A stretch of DNA of 64,000 nt from DATBHM01 sp963772375 (lineage in GTDB: Bacteria > Actinomycetota > UBA4738 > JACQTL01), in assembly GCA_963772375.1 (NCBI GenBank), contig CAVYXG010000001.1, forward strand, positions 620,001 through 684,000, in the 5' to 3' direction. The notes under the pieces are model-generated. The model was not told the DNA's origin and searched no databases. It was given only the letters and a program-made list of their open reading frames with translations. A program made the position numbers and the translations under genes. Positions 1 to 7,285 of the stretch are shown piece by piece. How positions within the stretch are numbered: the first letter of the stretch is position 1; each line of letters starts with the position of its first letter.

Positions 1-1
1 G

Positions 2-337
2 GCCGCCCTGGTCGGGCCGGCCCGGGCCAAGGAGCTCATCTGGACGAGCGCCCGTTTCGACGCCGAACAGGCGGATCGGTGGGGCGTCGTGAACCGCGTC
101 GTCCCCCCCGACCAGCTGCAGGAGACCGCCGCACGGCTGGCCCGCGAGCTCGCCGGACGACCGCCGCTCCCCGTGCGCCGAGTCAAGGACTTGGTCGATC
201 GCGCGGGGCACGAGGACCTGGCATCGGTGATGGCCGGCGAGCGGGAGGCACAGATCGAATGCCTGCGGAGCGACGACCACAAGGAGGCCGTCGCTGCGTT
301 CTTCGAACGACGGGAGCCGAGATTCTCGGGACGATGA
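2..337 (+). CDS. Enoyl-CoA hydratase/isomerase family protein, C-terminal part
   Basis: The reading frame is open from the first bases, so only the last 111 residues are present. The segment GPARAKELIWTSARFDAEQA followed by DRWGVVNRVVP is the usual crotonase-fold region after the active site (helix, then the A-x-x-x-G-[LV]-V-N-x-V-V-P stretch). These enzymes hydrate or isomerise acyl-CoA thioesters in the cytoplasm. The oxyanion-hole residues and catalytic acids lie upstream of the window, so the substrate cannot be judged. The stop codon overlaps the ATG of the next gene (ATGA), so the two are probably translationally coupled even though the products are unrelated. Confidence 0.85.
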   Translation, partial: AALVGPARAKELIWTSARFDAEQADRWGVVNRVVPPDQLQETAARLARELAGRPPLPVRRVKDLVDRAGHEDLASVMAGEREAQIECLRSDDHKEAVAAFFERREPRFSGR

Positions 338-1818
338 ATCGACCGGGCCGAACCTCTTGGGCGCGGCTCGTCGCGACCGGGGTGGCGTTCGGCCTGCTGG
401 TGGCGTGCACGGGGCACACGGACCGGCCGGCCGTCGCGCCCGGCACCCCCGCGGCTGCCGGTCTCCCGACGAGCGGCCCCACCACGTCGGCGACCGGCTC
501 GCCCTCGCCGACGCCCGCCGCCCTGACCCGGCACACGGACTCGAAGCCGGCGCACGCGTACCACCCGCATCCGATCCCGGGGACCGTGCTGGCCGACGCG
601 CGGCAGCTCGCTGCGGCGCGCGCGCACATCAAGCACGTCGTGTTCATCATCAAGGAGAACCGGACCTTCGACACCTACTTCGGGGACTTCCCCGGCGCCG
701 ACGGAGCGCGAACCGGCAAGCGGTGCAACGGGTCGGTCGTCCCGCTCACTCGCCCCCGGGACCGGACGCCCGACGTCGAGCACCACTTCATCCCGGGCCT
801 GATGGCCGTCAACGGCGGCAAGATGAACTGCTTCGACCAGCTGTGGGACGGCCACCAGCTCCAGTCCTACATCCAGTACCGCCCGGACCAGATCCCCGCG
901 TACTGGCGGTGGGCGAAGAAGTACACGCTCGACGACCGGTTTTTCAGCTCGCTGTACGGGCCGAGCGGCCCCGAGCACCTGTGGACGATCGCCGCGCAGT
1001 CCGACCGGTTCATCGACCACGAGGCGCCGGGCACGTTCGGGTCGAACGACATCTCCCGCGAGTACTGCGACGACCACCAGGAGCTGGCGTGGTCGTTCAA
1101 GGTCCTCACCGAGGAGCAGAAGCAGGAGGTGTTCACCGACGAGGAGTCGCGGGCGACCGTCCCGCGCATCCACAATTTCTTCACGGAGCGGTGGCCGTGC
1201 TTCGACATCAAGGTGTTGCCGGACGAGCTCACGGCGCACCACGTGAGCTGGCGGTACTACCGGGGCGACAACCCGTTCGTCGACCCGCTCCGGCAGATCC
1301 ACCACATCTGGTTCGGCCCCGAGAAGCGGGACCGCGTCACCGAGCCGCAGTTCATCCCGGACGCATCGAACGGCCGCCTCCCGGCCGTGTCGTGGTTGAC
1401 ACCGCCGGTCGGCCTGTCCGAGCACCCGCCCGGAAGCGTGTGCGAGGGCGAGAACTGGACGGTCCGGACGATCGACGCCATCATGCGCGGCCCGGACTGG
1501 GCCTCGACGGCCATCGTGCTCACGTGGGACGACTTCGGCGGGTTCTACGACCATGTCCCACCTCCCCACCTGGACATCTACGGGCTGGGGCCGCGCGTTC
1601 CGACGTTGATCATCTCGCCGTGGGCCCGGCAGGGGTTCGTCGACGGCGCGCCGCTCGAGTTCTCGAGCGTGCTCCGGATGATCCAACGCCTCCACGACCT
1701 GCCGACCATGGCCGGCCGGGACAAGGTGGCGGGCGACATGCTGGAGGCGTTCAACTTCGACCACCCGCCGCGCCCCCGGCTCATGCTCGCCCAGCGGGAC
1801 TGCTCGAACGTACGCTGA
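334..1818 (+). CDS. Secreted phosphoesterase lipoprotein (AcpA / phospholipase C family)
   Basis: This 494-residue protein begins with a lipoprotein signal (lipobox LLVAC, Cys about residue 25), so it is probably anchored outside the membrane. A Ser/Thr/Pro-rich linker follows, then a phosphoesterase domain of the alkaline phosphatase superfamily. Visible family motifs are KENRTFDTYFG (about residue 107), GPSGPEHLWT, and WDDFGGFYDHVPPP (about residue 396), the metal and nucleophile regions of bacterial AcpA and phospholipase C type enzymes. The likely role is cleaving phosphate esters or phospholipids outside the cell. I chose the ATG overlapping the upstream stop because it gives a clean signal peptide; a longer frame upstream is just an unoccupied GC-rich frame. 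Confidence 0.85.
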   Translation: MNRPGRTSWARLVATGVAFGLLVACTGHTDRPAVAPGTPAAAGLPTSGPTTSATGSPSPTPAALTRHTDSKPAHAYHPHPIPGTVLADARQLAAARAHIKHVVFIIKENRTFDTYFGDFPGADGARTGKRCNGSVVPLTRPRDRTPDVEHHFIPGLMAVNGGKMNCFDQLWDGHQLQSYIQYRPDQIPAYWRWAKKYTLDDRFFSSLYGPSGPEHLWTIAAQSDRFIDHEAPGTFGSNDISREYCDDHQELAWSFKVLTEEQKQEVFTDEESRATVPRIHNFFTERWPCFDIKVLPDELTAHHVSWRYYRGDNPFVDPLRQIHHIWFGPEKRDRVTEPQFIPDASNGRLPAVSWLTPPVGLSEHPPGSVCEGENWTVRTIDAIMRGPDWASTAIVLTWDDFGGFYDHVPPPHLDIYGLGPRVPTLIISPWARQGFVDGAPLEFSSVLRMIQRLHDLPTMAGRDKVAGDMLEAFNFDHPPRPRLMLAQRDCSNVR

Positions 1819-1824
1819 AAGCCG

Positions 1825-2118
1825 CTACGAGCCCGAGCCGTTCGGATACCCCTGGCTCCACTGCGCCGACGGCGCGTCCCGGAAGTCGATCGTCGCGTCG
1901 CCGCGCGCCAGCGCGTCGAACAGCCGGTCCATGGCCACGGTGGCCTCGGCGTCGGTGGTGGCCGACGCGAGCGTGTAGAATTCCGCCTCGCCCTCGGCCT
2001 CCCAGCCGGTCTCGTACGCGCGCAGCTCGAACGCGAGGCCCTCGTCGTCCTCCTCGACCAACACGTACTCGACGTGATCGAGGTTCACCAGCTCGTCGTC
2101 CCGCGTTCGGACCCACAT
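1825..2118 (-). CDS. Small acidic hypothetical protein (97 aa)
   Basis: I do not recognise this family. The protein starts MWVRTRDDELVNLDHVEYVL, has a hydrophobic/acidic alternation typical of a small alpha/beta fold, no signal peptide and no cysteines. The ATG at the right edge is preferred to the upstream extension in the same frame, which is Arg/Pro-rich like non-coding frames. It is convergent with the phosphoesterase gene, six bases away, and lies downstream of the stress-protein-like gene on the same strand. Confidence 0.6.
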   Translation of the reverse strand: MWVRTRDDELVNLDHVEYVLVEEDDEGLAFELRAYETGWEAEGEAEFYTLASATTDAEATVAMDRLFDALARGDATIDFRDAPSAQWSQGYPNGSGS

Positions 2119-2179
2119 CGGAGCGCTCCTGTCGTCGACTCGGACGGGGATCGTAGGCAAACCCGGGCGGGCGCGTCGG

Positions 2180-2683
2180 TCAGGCGGCGGCGAGACGGCC
2201 CGTGCGGTCGACGGTGAGGACGCGAATGCCGCCCGCCTCCTCGCGCGCGTCGCCCGCGGTCTCGCCGCGGAGCCGCTCCACGAGGCCGGGGTCCTGGAGC
2301 TCCTGGGGCACGAGGGCGAGATCGGCCCCCTGCGACCGGGCGAACGACAGGAACGGCTCCACGCCGTGGTCCGACGCGAGCCGCCCGAACGCGACCACCC
2401 CGTTCGCCCGGGCCGCACGGACCCGTTCGGCCAGCGGATGGTGCCCGAGGCGCTCCAGATCGTCCGGGGACAGCAGCGACGGCACGTCGTCGCCGACCCC
2501 CTCTGCGGACATCGAGCTGGCCACCGGCTCCCGGAACGCCGATGCGCTCGAGGTGTCGTACAGGATGAGCCGCGACCCCTTCGCTCCGGCGAGGCCCACG
2601 GCGGCGTCGACGACGTGGTCGTACTCGCCGGACTCGTCGACGAACGCGGCGATGCAGCTGGAGTTGAGCGTCTCGGTATCCAT
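2180..2683 (-). CDS. Universal stress protein-like protein
   Basis: The product is about 167 residues: MDTETLNSSCIAAFVDESGE then YDHVVDAAVGLAGAKGSRLILYD, which fits the first beta strand and helix of a UspA-type fold. A second strand occurs at ARANGVVAFG, with ADLALVPQEL near the C-terminus. The ATP-binding G-x2-G-x9-G-[ST] motif of nucleotide-binding Usps is not visible, so it may be a non-binding member. The chosen ATG has a purine-rich ribosome site (AGGGGA) a few bases upstream; an earlier in-frame start would add 11 residues. The Usp call is by fold pattern and is moderate. Confidence 0.55.
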   Translation of the reverse strand: MDTETLNSSCIAAFVDESGEYDHVVDAAVGLAGAKGSRLILYDTSSASAFREPVASSMSAEGVGDDVPSLLSPDDLERLGHHPLAERVRAARANGVVAFGRLASDHGVEPFLSFARSQGADLALVPQELQDPGLVERLRGETAGDAREEAGGIRVLTVDRTGRLAAA

Positions 2684-2805
2684 ACCGAGTCCCCTACCCC
2701 GCTCCGGCCGGGACAACCATCATCTCCTGCAGGACACCGCTGCTCAGGACGGATCGTGTCGCCGATCCTCGACGGGCGGAGTTCTCGGAGCTCGTCGGAG
2801 CGTGA

Positions 2806-4179
2806 CTACGGGCCGGGGCCGGCCGACGCGGGGGTGGGTTCTCGTGCCGCCTCGAGTTCTGCTTTCCGGCCCAGGAGCCACCCGATGAGCGTCCCACCGA
2901 TCACGACCCACGCCACGCCGAGCTCGATGGCGTCGAGGGGCTGCGGCCCGTAGCGGAAGTAGCCGGTGTTCACGTCGCTGAGCAACCCCTCGAGCCGGAC
3001 GGTGACCGTCGACAGCAGCAGCGCCACGAGGAACACTCCGATGAACACGACCCCCGTGAGCGCCCCCACCGCGGCGCCCTCGCGCCGGGTGCGCACGCCG
3101 CCGAGCCGCATCGCGTGCACCACCCCGGCGACGACGGCGACGGCCGGCACCACGAGGAACACCCAGAGCTCCGGTGGCGGCGGGCCGAGCGTGGGGAAGC
3201 CCCAGTAGATGTCGCGCGCGGCCAGCGGATGGCTCGCCGCGTGGGTGTAGCTCAGGAAGCAGTACGGGCCGGTCGTGAAGCCGAACCCGCTCGAGATCTC
3301 GACGCATCCGCCGAACGCCGGCGCGAGGATCCACAGGGCGAGGTTGGGAAGCGCCAGGACGGCCAGGACCGCGACCCCCAGCCCGGCGAGCGGCCCGCCG
3401 GAGAACCCGTCGGCGAGGTACTGCGCGGTGTCGCCGGGACGGGCTGCCGCCACGACCAGGAACCCGGCGAGCGCCGCGGCCATCCCGACCAGCAGGATGC
3501 GCGTCGCCCCGGCGGTGGCCGCGCGGAACCACCGGTTCCACCGCTCCCGCTCCCACCAGTCGGAGTCCCACGGGCCCTCCGGCCCGGACCGGACGCCCCC
3601 GGCGAACCCCGCCACGGCGGCCAGCACCAGAGGCCACAGCAGCGACGCGGCGTGCGAGGGATGAACCGCGAGCGGCGAGGTCTCGGGGAACCGGACGACG
3701 CCGCTCACCAGCCACCCGAGCACGAACGAGATGAGCGCGTAGGGGACCGCGATGCGTGCGCCCGACAGGCCGCGGTTCCGGGGACGGCCCCCGGTGACCT
3801 CGGCCACCACGTCGCCGGCGCGCACCAGTCGCCACAGGATCAGGGCCATCCCGCCCAGCAGGGCGAACGCGACCGTGGCGTCGATCGATCCGCCCGACGG
3901 CAGCCCGAGCGCGACCTCCGCGCCGTGGGGCATGCGCAGCGAGGCCGTCGCCACCTGCATGCCGACGTGGTGGAACACGAGGAACAGGACCACGCCGCCC
4001 CGGACGGCGTTGGCGAGGCCGAAGCCGGACACGCCGCCGCCCGCCAGGACGAGGAACGACACCGCCTCCCCCAACGCGAGCCCCGCCAGTGCGACGAGGG
4101 CGACCTCGCGGGAGGCGACGATCCAGGGCCGGAGCCGGCCCGCGCGCACGGATCGGGACTCGCCCACCCGGCCAGCCAA
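2806..4179 (-). CDS. Polytopic membrane protein of unknown function
   Basis: The 457-residue protein has about nine hydrophobic segments, for example VALVALAGLALGEAVSFLVL near residue 27, GGVVLFLVFHHVG near 62 and VVFIGVFLVALLLSTVTV near 375. It ends in a short charged cytoplasmic tail. Layout and length resemble the DUF6350-type integral membrane proteins common in actinobacteria, but I cannot confirm that family by eye. No transporter signature or enzymatic motif is visible. It is divergent from the next plus-strand gene. Confidence 0.6.
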   Translation of the reverse strand: MAGRVGESRSVRAGRLRPWIVASREVALVALAGLALGEAVSFLVLAGGGVSGFGLANAVRGGVVLFLVFHHVGMQVATASLRMPHGAEVALGLPSGGSIDATVAFALLGGMALILWRLVRAGDVVAEVTGGRPRNRGLSGARIAVPYALISFVLGWLVSGVVRFPETSPLAVHPSHAASLLWPLVLAAVAGFAGGVRSGPEGPWDSDWWERERWNRWFRAATAGATRILLVGMAAALAGFLVVAAARPGDTAQYLADGFSGGPLAGLGVAVLAVLALPNLALWILAPAFGGCVEISSGFGFTTGPYCFLSYTHAASHPLAARDIYWGFPTLGPPPPELWVFLVVPAVAVVAGVVHAMRLGGVRTRREGAAVGALTGVVFIGVFLVALLLSTVTVRLEGLLSDVNTGYFRYGPQPLDAIELGVAWVVIGGTLIGWLLGRKAELEAAREPTPASAGPGP

Positions 4180-4365
4180 TCGCAGGCCCCCGGGACCGTC
4201 AAGCGGCCGGACGGCGTCCGACCGTATGGACCGTCGGGCCCTCGGTCACACCAGCGGATGCCCGAGGGGCTACGCTGTCATTGACGAAACTGGGGGGACG
4301 TGCTTCCCTCCCCGCGTCGCCCGCGGACGCGACGCTCACGAGGTGTCGGCGAAGGGAGAACCAGC

Positions 4366-5547
4366 GTGTCGAACGAGACGGGTGCCGTCGGCGGATCGAC
4401 GGGGACGGCGGCCGAGGGGGCCGGCGACGGCGGGCTGCGGCTGAACGCGTACGACACGCCGAAGGCGCTCGCCGACGCGCTGACGACGCACTGGACCGAC
4501 GCCGTCGTGGCGCTCTCCGACGGTGACGTCGAACGCCAGGCCAGGGACGGTCTCCACGATGAGGCGCTGGCCGGCGACGTGGCGGAGATCGCCGGCGACA
4601 AGCAGGTGTCCGAGGACACGCGGCTGTTCCGCGTGATCATGCGGCTCGACCCGCACGAGCACCCCCAGTTCATGGGATACGAGCTGAGCGAGCAGGGGCT
4701 CGCGGAGCTCGCCTCGGAGGTCGACGGACCGTTCCCGACGTGGAGCGCGACCGCGGCGCTCCGCATCCTCTACACGGACCATGTGCTCAGCCTGAGCGCG
4801 GACGCGACGAAGACGCCCCGGTTCCGGGACCTGGACGAGCGGTGGCACGAGGAGTTCGGCTCCTGGAGCAAGCTGACATCCCGGAGCACCGAGGCCGGCG
4901 GTCCGGACGTGTTCTCCAAGAGCGCGTGGCGGACCCGCGCCAAGGTCCTTCAGGGCCTGATCGACACCAAGGGGGACGAGGAGCTCCGGACGCGGGCCCG
5001 CGAGGCCATGCAGAAGCCCACGGTGGCGGGCTGGACGAACGACGTGGGCGGCGTCGACGGCGCGGGGGTCGGCACGCTGATGGGCGTGGCCGATCTGGGG
5101 GATGCGGCCGACACCTTCGACCAGACGCGGCGGGACGAGAAGAAGGACGCCTCGTCGAGGCGGCGCAAGGGCGCCCTGTCGGGATTCGTCAGCATCGGCC
5201 TCATCGTGGTGCTCGTGGTCGGCGTGGCGGCGTTCGCCAGCAGCGGGTCGGGCACCACCATCGTCAACAACCTCAGCCCCACGCCGGCGGCGTCGGCCAC
5301 GGCAAGCATCGACCCGTTGAAGGCACCGGTGATCGGCACCGCCACCGTCCTCAAGCCGACCGACCTGCTCGAGGAGCCCAAGGCCGGTTCGAAGGTCGTG
5401 AGCAACCTGAAGAAGGACGATCGTGTCTACCAGATCGGCCACGACGAGAACGGCTACTACCAGGTGAAGCTGTCGACGGACCAGACCGTCTTCGGATGGG
5501 TGGACAAGAACGACGTGAACGTCATCTGTCCGGTTCAATGCGGCTGA
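4366..5547 (+). CDS. Membrane-anchored protein with C-terminal SH3-like domain
   Basis: The 393-residue protein has a long, soluble, charged N-terminal part (about residues 1-265) that I do not recognise. One transmembrane helix follows at about 272-294 (FVSIGLIVVLVVGVAAF), then a short Ser/Pro linker. The C-terminal module (about 325-385) resembles a bacterial SH3 (SH3b) domain, with YQIGHDENGYYQVKL and VFGWVDKNDV. This topology suggests a cytoplasmic domain coupled to an exported wall- or ligand-binding SH3b domain. The start is the GTG at 4366, preceded by AAGGGAGAA; the frame remains open upstream but looks non-coding. A 7-bp leader hairpin (4314-4335) sits just upstream. The last 26 bases overlap the convergent CGNR gene. 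Confidence 0.65.
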   Translation: MSNETGAVGGSTGTAAEGAGDGGLRLNAYDTPKALADALTTHWTDAVVALSDGDVERQARDGLHDEALAGDVAEIAGDKQVSEDTRLFRVIMRLDPHEHPQFMGYELSEQGLAELASEVDGPFPTWSATAALRILYTDHVLSLSADATKTPRFRDLDERWHEEFGSWSKLTSRSTEAGGPDVFSKSAWRTRAKVLQGLIDTKGDEELRTRAREAMQKPTVAGWTNDVGGVDGAGVGTLMGVADLGDAADTFDQTRRDEKKDASSRRRKGALSGFVSIGLIVVLVVGVAAFASSGSGTTIVNNLSPTPAASATASIDPLKAPVIGTATVLKPTDLLEEPKAGSKVVSNLKKDDRVYQIGHDENGYYQVKLSTDQTVFGWVDKNDVNVICPVQCG

Positions 5548-6175
5548 GGTTCCGTTCGCGCTGACGCTGGGCGAACCGGCGGACCTTGGCCCGGTTGCCG
5601 CACATCGCCATCGTGCACCACCGGCGGCGGCCGGAGCGGTCCACGAACAGCCACCCGCACTCGTCGCCTGGACACCGGCGCACCGACCTCGCGTCGGGTG
5701 AGATGAGGAACTCCGCCGCGGAACGGGCGACGGCGTGCAGCGGCACGCGGAGCCCCGCCGACGCCGAGAGGGTCCAACGGACGCCGCCACCCGGCACGGG
5801 CTCGAGGTCCGCGGCCTCGTAGGCGCGCCTCGCCGCGTCGGCGACGTGGCCGAGGTCGCCGCCGGGCTCCGACGCGGTGAGCACCCGGTACACCGAACCC
5901 CGGAACTGCCCGGCGGCCGACAGGGCGGCGCGGGCGGCACCCGGATGCTCGGCCGCGCGGACCCGGAGGGCGTTCGCGGTGTCGTCGTCGATCAGCTCCC
6001 AGGCCGCCGCCCACACGGCCAGGTGGTCGTAGGTTCGGAGGAAGTCGCCCGGCCGGGGCTCGTCCCACCCCGCGATCGTGTTGCAGAAGTCCAGCACGGC
6101 GTGGCCTCCGAGCGGCGCGGGGAGCATGAGCCCGTCCACCCGTACGGCGTAGGCGTTGATCGGTGTCCGCTCCAT
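5522..6175 (-). CDS. CGNR zinc-finger (ABATE-domain) transcriptional regulator
   Basis: The 217-residue product has the two-part architecture of this family. An N-terminal ABATE-type domain begins around GGHAVLDFCNTIAGWDEP. The C-terminal zinc ribbon reads RRCPGDECGWLFVDRSGRR then WCTMAMCGNRAKVRRF, with the family-naming CGNR. Such proteins are presumed DNA-binding regulators, often of stress or detoxification genes. It is divergent from the lone DppB-type permease; a short inverted repeat in the gap (6208-6219) is a plausible operator. Confidence 0.85.
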   Translation of the reverse strand: MERTPINAYAVRVDGLMLPAPLGGHAVLDFCNTIAGWDEPRPGDFLRTYDHLAVWAAAWELIDDDTANALRVRAAEHPGAARAALSAAGQFRGSVYRVLTASEPGGDLGHVADAARRAYEAADLEPVPGGGVRWTLSASAGLRVPLHAVARSAAEFLISPDARSVRRCPGDECGWLFVDRSGRRRWCTMAMCGNRAKVRRFAQRQRERNLSRIEPDR

Positions 6176-6207
6176 CCCCCTGCGTCCTTCCGTTGACGAA
6201 GGTCGTC

Positions 6208-6219
6208 CTAACCGCTTAG
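6208..6219. promoter_or_regulatory. Inverted repeat CTAA-N4-TTAG between CGNR gene and permease
   Basis: CTAA at 6208-6211 and TTAG at 6216-6219 are perfect inverted arms around CCGC, inside the 117-base gap between two divergent genes. An overlapping CTTAGCCTAG gives a second partial dyad. Position and symmetry suit an autoregulatory operator for the CGNR protein; this is inference, with only 4-bp arms. Confidence 0.3.
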
Positions 6220-6292
6220 CCTAGTGCAACCGGTTTCCCCGGGTGAAGAGGTTAGCAGAACGAATGGGCGCCGGGAACGCAAGGACGGGCCA

Positions 6293-7261
6293 GTGATCCG
6301 GTACATCGGGCGGCGGTTGCTGTGGGCGGTGTTCGTGCTCGTGGTCCTCACGTCGATCACGTTCGTGATCTTCTTCGTGATGCCACCCAACGACTCCGTC
6401 TACGAGCGGTTCACCCACGGCGCCGAGACGGCGCAGGCCAGTGAGTTCACGAAGGAGTCGCTCGGGCTGAACAAGCCCGTCTACATCCAGTACGGGCTGT
6501 TCATGGAACACCTGTTCCTCGGGGACCGGTACGGGTGGCCCGGACTGTGGTTCTCGTTCCAGACCCGCAGCGCGCTGAAGCCCATCATCGCCAGCAAGGC
6601 GGTGGTGACGGCGCAGCTCGCGCTCGGGGCGGCGTTTGTGTGGCTGCTGATCGGGATCCCGCTCGGGATCCTGTCCGCGCTCCGGCCGAGATCGAAGACC
6701 GACCGCGCCGCGATGGCCTTCGCGCTGATCGCCGCGTCGACGCCCGTGTTCTTCCTCGGGATGATCGTGCTGTACGTGTTCTGGTTCAAGCTCGGCATCA
6801 TCCCGGGCGCCGGCTACGTGCCGATCGCGGACGGGTTCTGGCCGTGGATCAGCCACATGGTCGTCCCGTGGATCGTCCTGGCGATGCTGTTCGCCGCGTA
6901 CTACGCGCGGATGAGCCGGGCCACCATGATCGAGACGCTGTCGGAGGACTACATCCGGACGGCCCGGGGCAAGGGGCTCTCCGAGCGGCGTGTGATCATC
7001 CGCCACGCGTTCCGGGCCGCGATGATGCCGCTGGTCACGATGTTCGGGATGGACCTCGGCGCGTTGTTCGGGGGCGCCGTCATCACGGAGACCGTCTTCA
7101 ACCTCCCCGGGCTCGGCGCCTACGCGGTCCAGTCCGTCCGGCACACGGACCTGTACGCGATCGTCGACATCACGATCGTGGTGGCCATCGCCATCACGAT
7201 GATGAACCTGCTCGTCGACATCGCATACGCGTGGCTCGACCCGCGGATCCGGTACACATAG
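6293..7261 (+). CDS. ABC transporter permease, DppB/OppB type, without partner genes
   Basis: The 322-residue membrane protein begins VIRYIGRRLLWAVFVLVVLTS, the standard N-terminus of dipeptide/oligopeptide permease subunit 1. It carries the EAA-loop region at SEDYIRTARGKGLSERRVI and the C-terminal ETVFNLPGLGAYAVQSV block. The GTG at 6293 with AAGGA upstream is preferred over an upstream in-frame start lacking this context. Normally dppB is followed by dppC, ATPases and a binding protein. Here it is followed 24 bases later by the convergent pnkp gene, and no partner occurs in this window. It must pair with subunits encoded elsewhere or be an operon remnant. Confidence 0.85.
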   Translation: MIRYIGRRLLWAVFVLVVLTSITFVIFFVMPPNDSVYERFTHGAETAQASEFTKESLGLNKPVYIQYGLFMEHLFLGDRYGWPGLWFSFQTRSALKPIIASKAVVTAQLALGAAFVWLLIGIPLGILSALRPRSKTDRAAMAFALIAASTPVFFLGMIVLYVFWFKLGIIPGAGYVPIADGFWPWISHMVVPWIVLAMLFAAYYARMSRATMIETLSEDYIRTARGKGLSERRVIIRHAFRAAMMPLVTMFGMDLGALFGGAVITETVFNLPGLGAYAVQSVRHTDLYAIVDITIVVAIAITMMNLLVDIAYAWLDPRIRYT

Positions 7262-7285
7262 CCCGGTCGGGCGAACGACGTGCGC

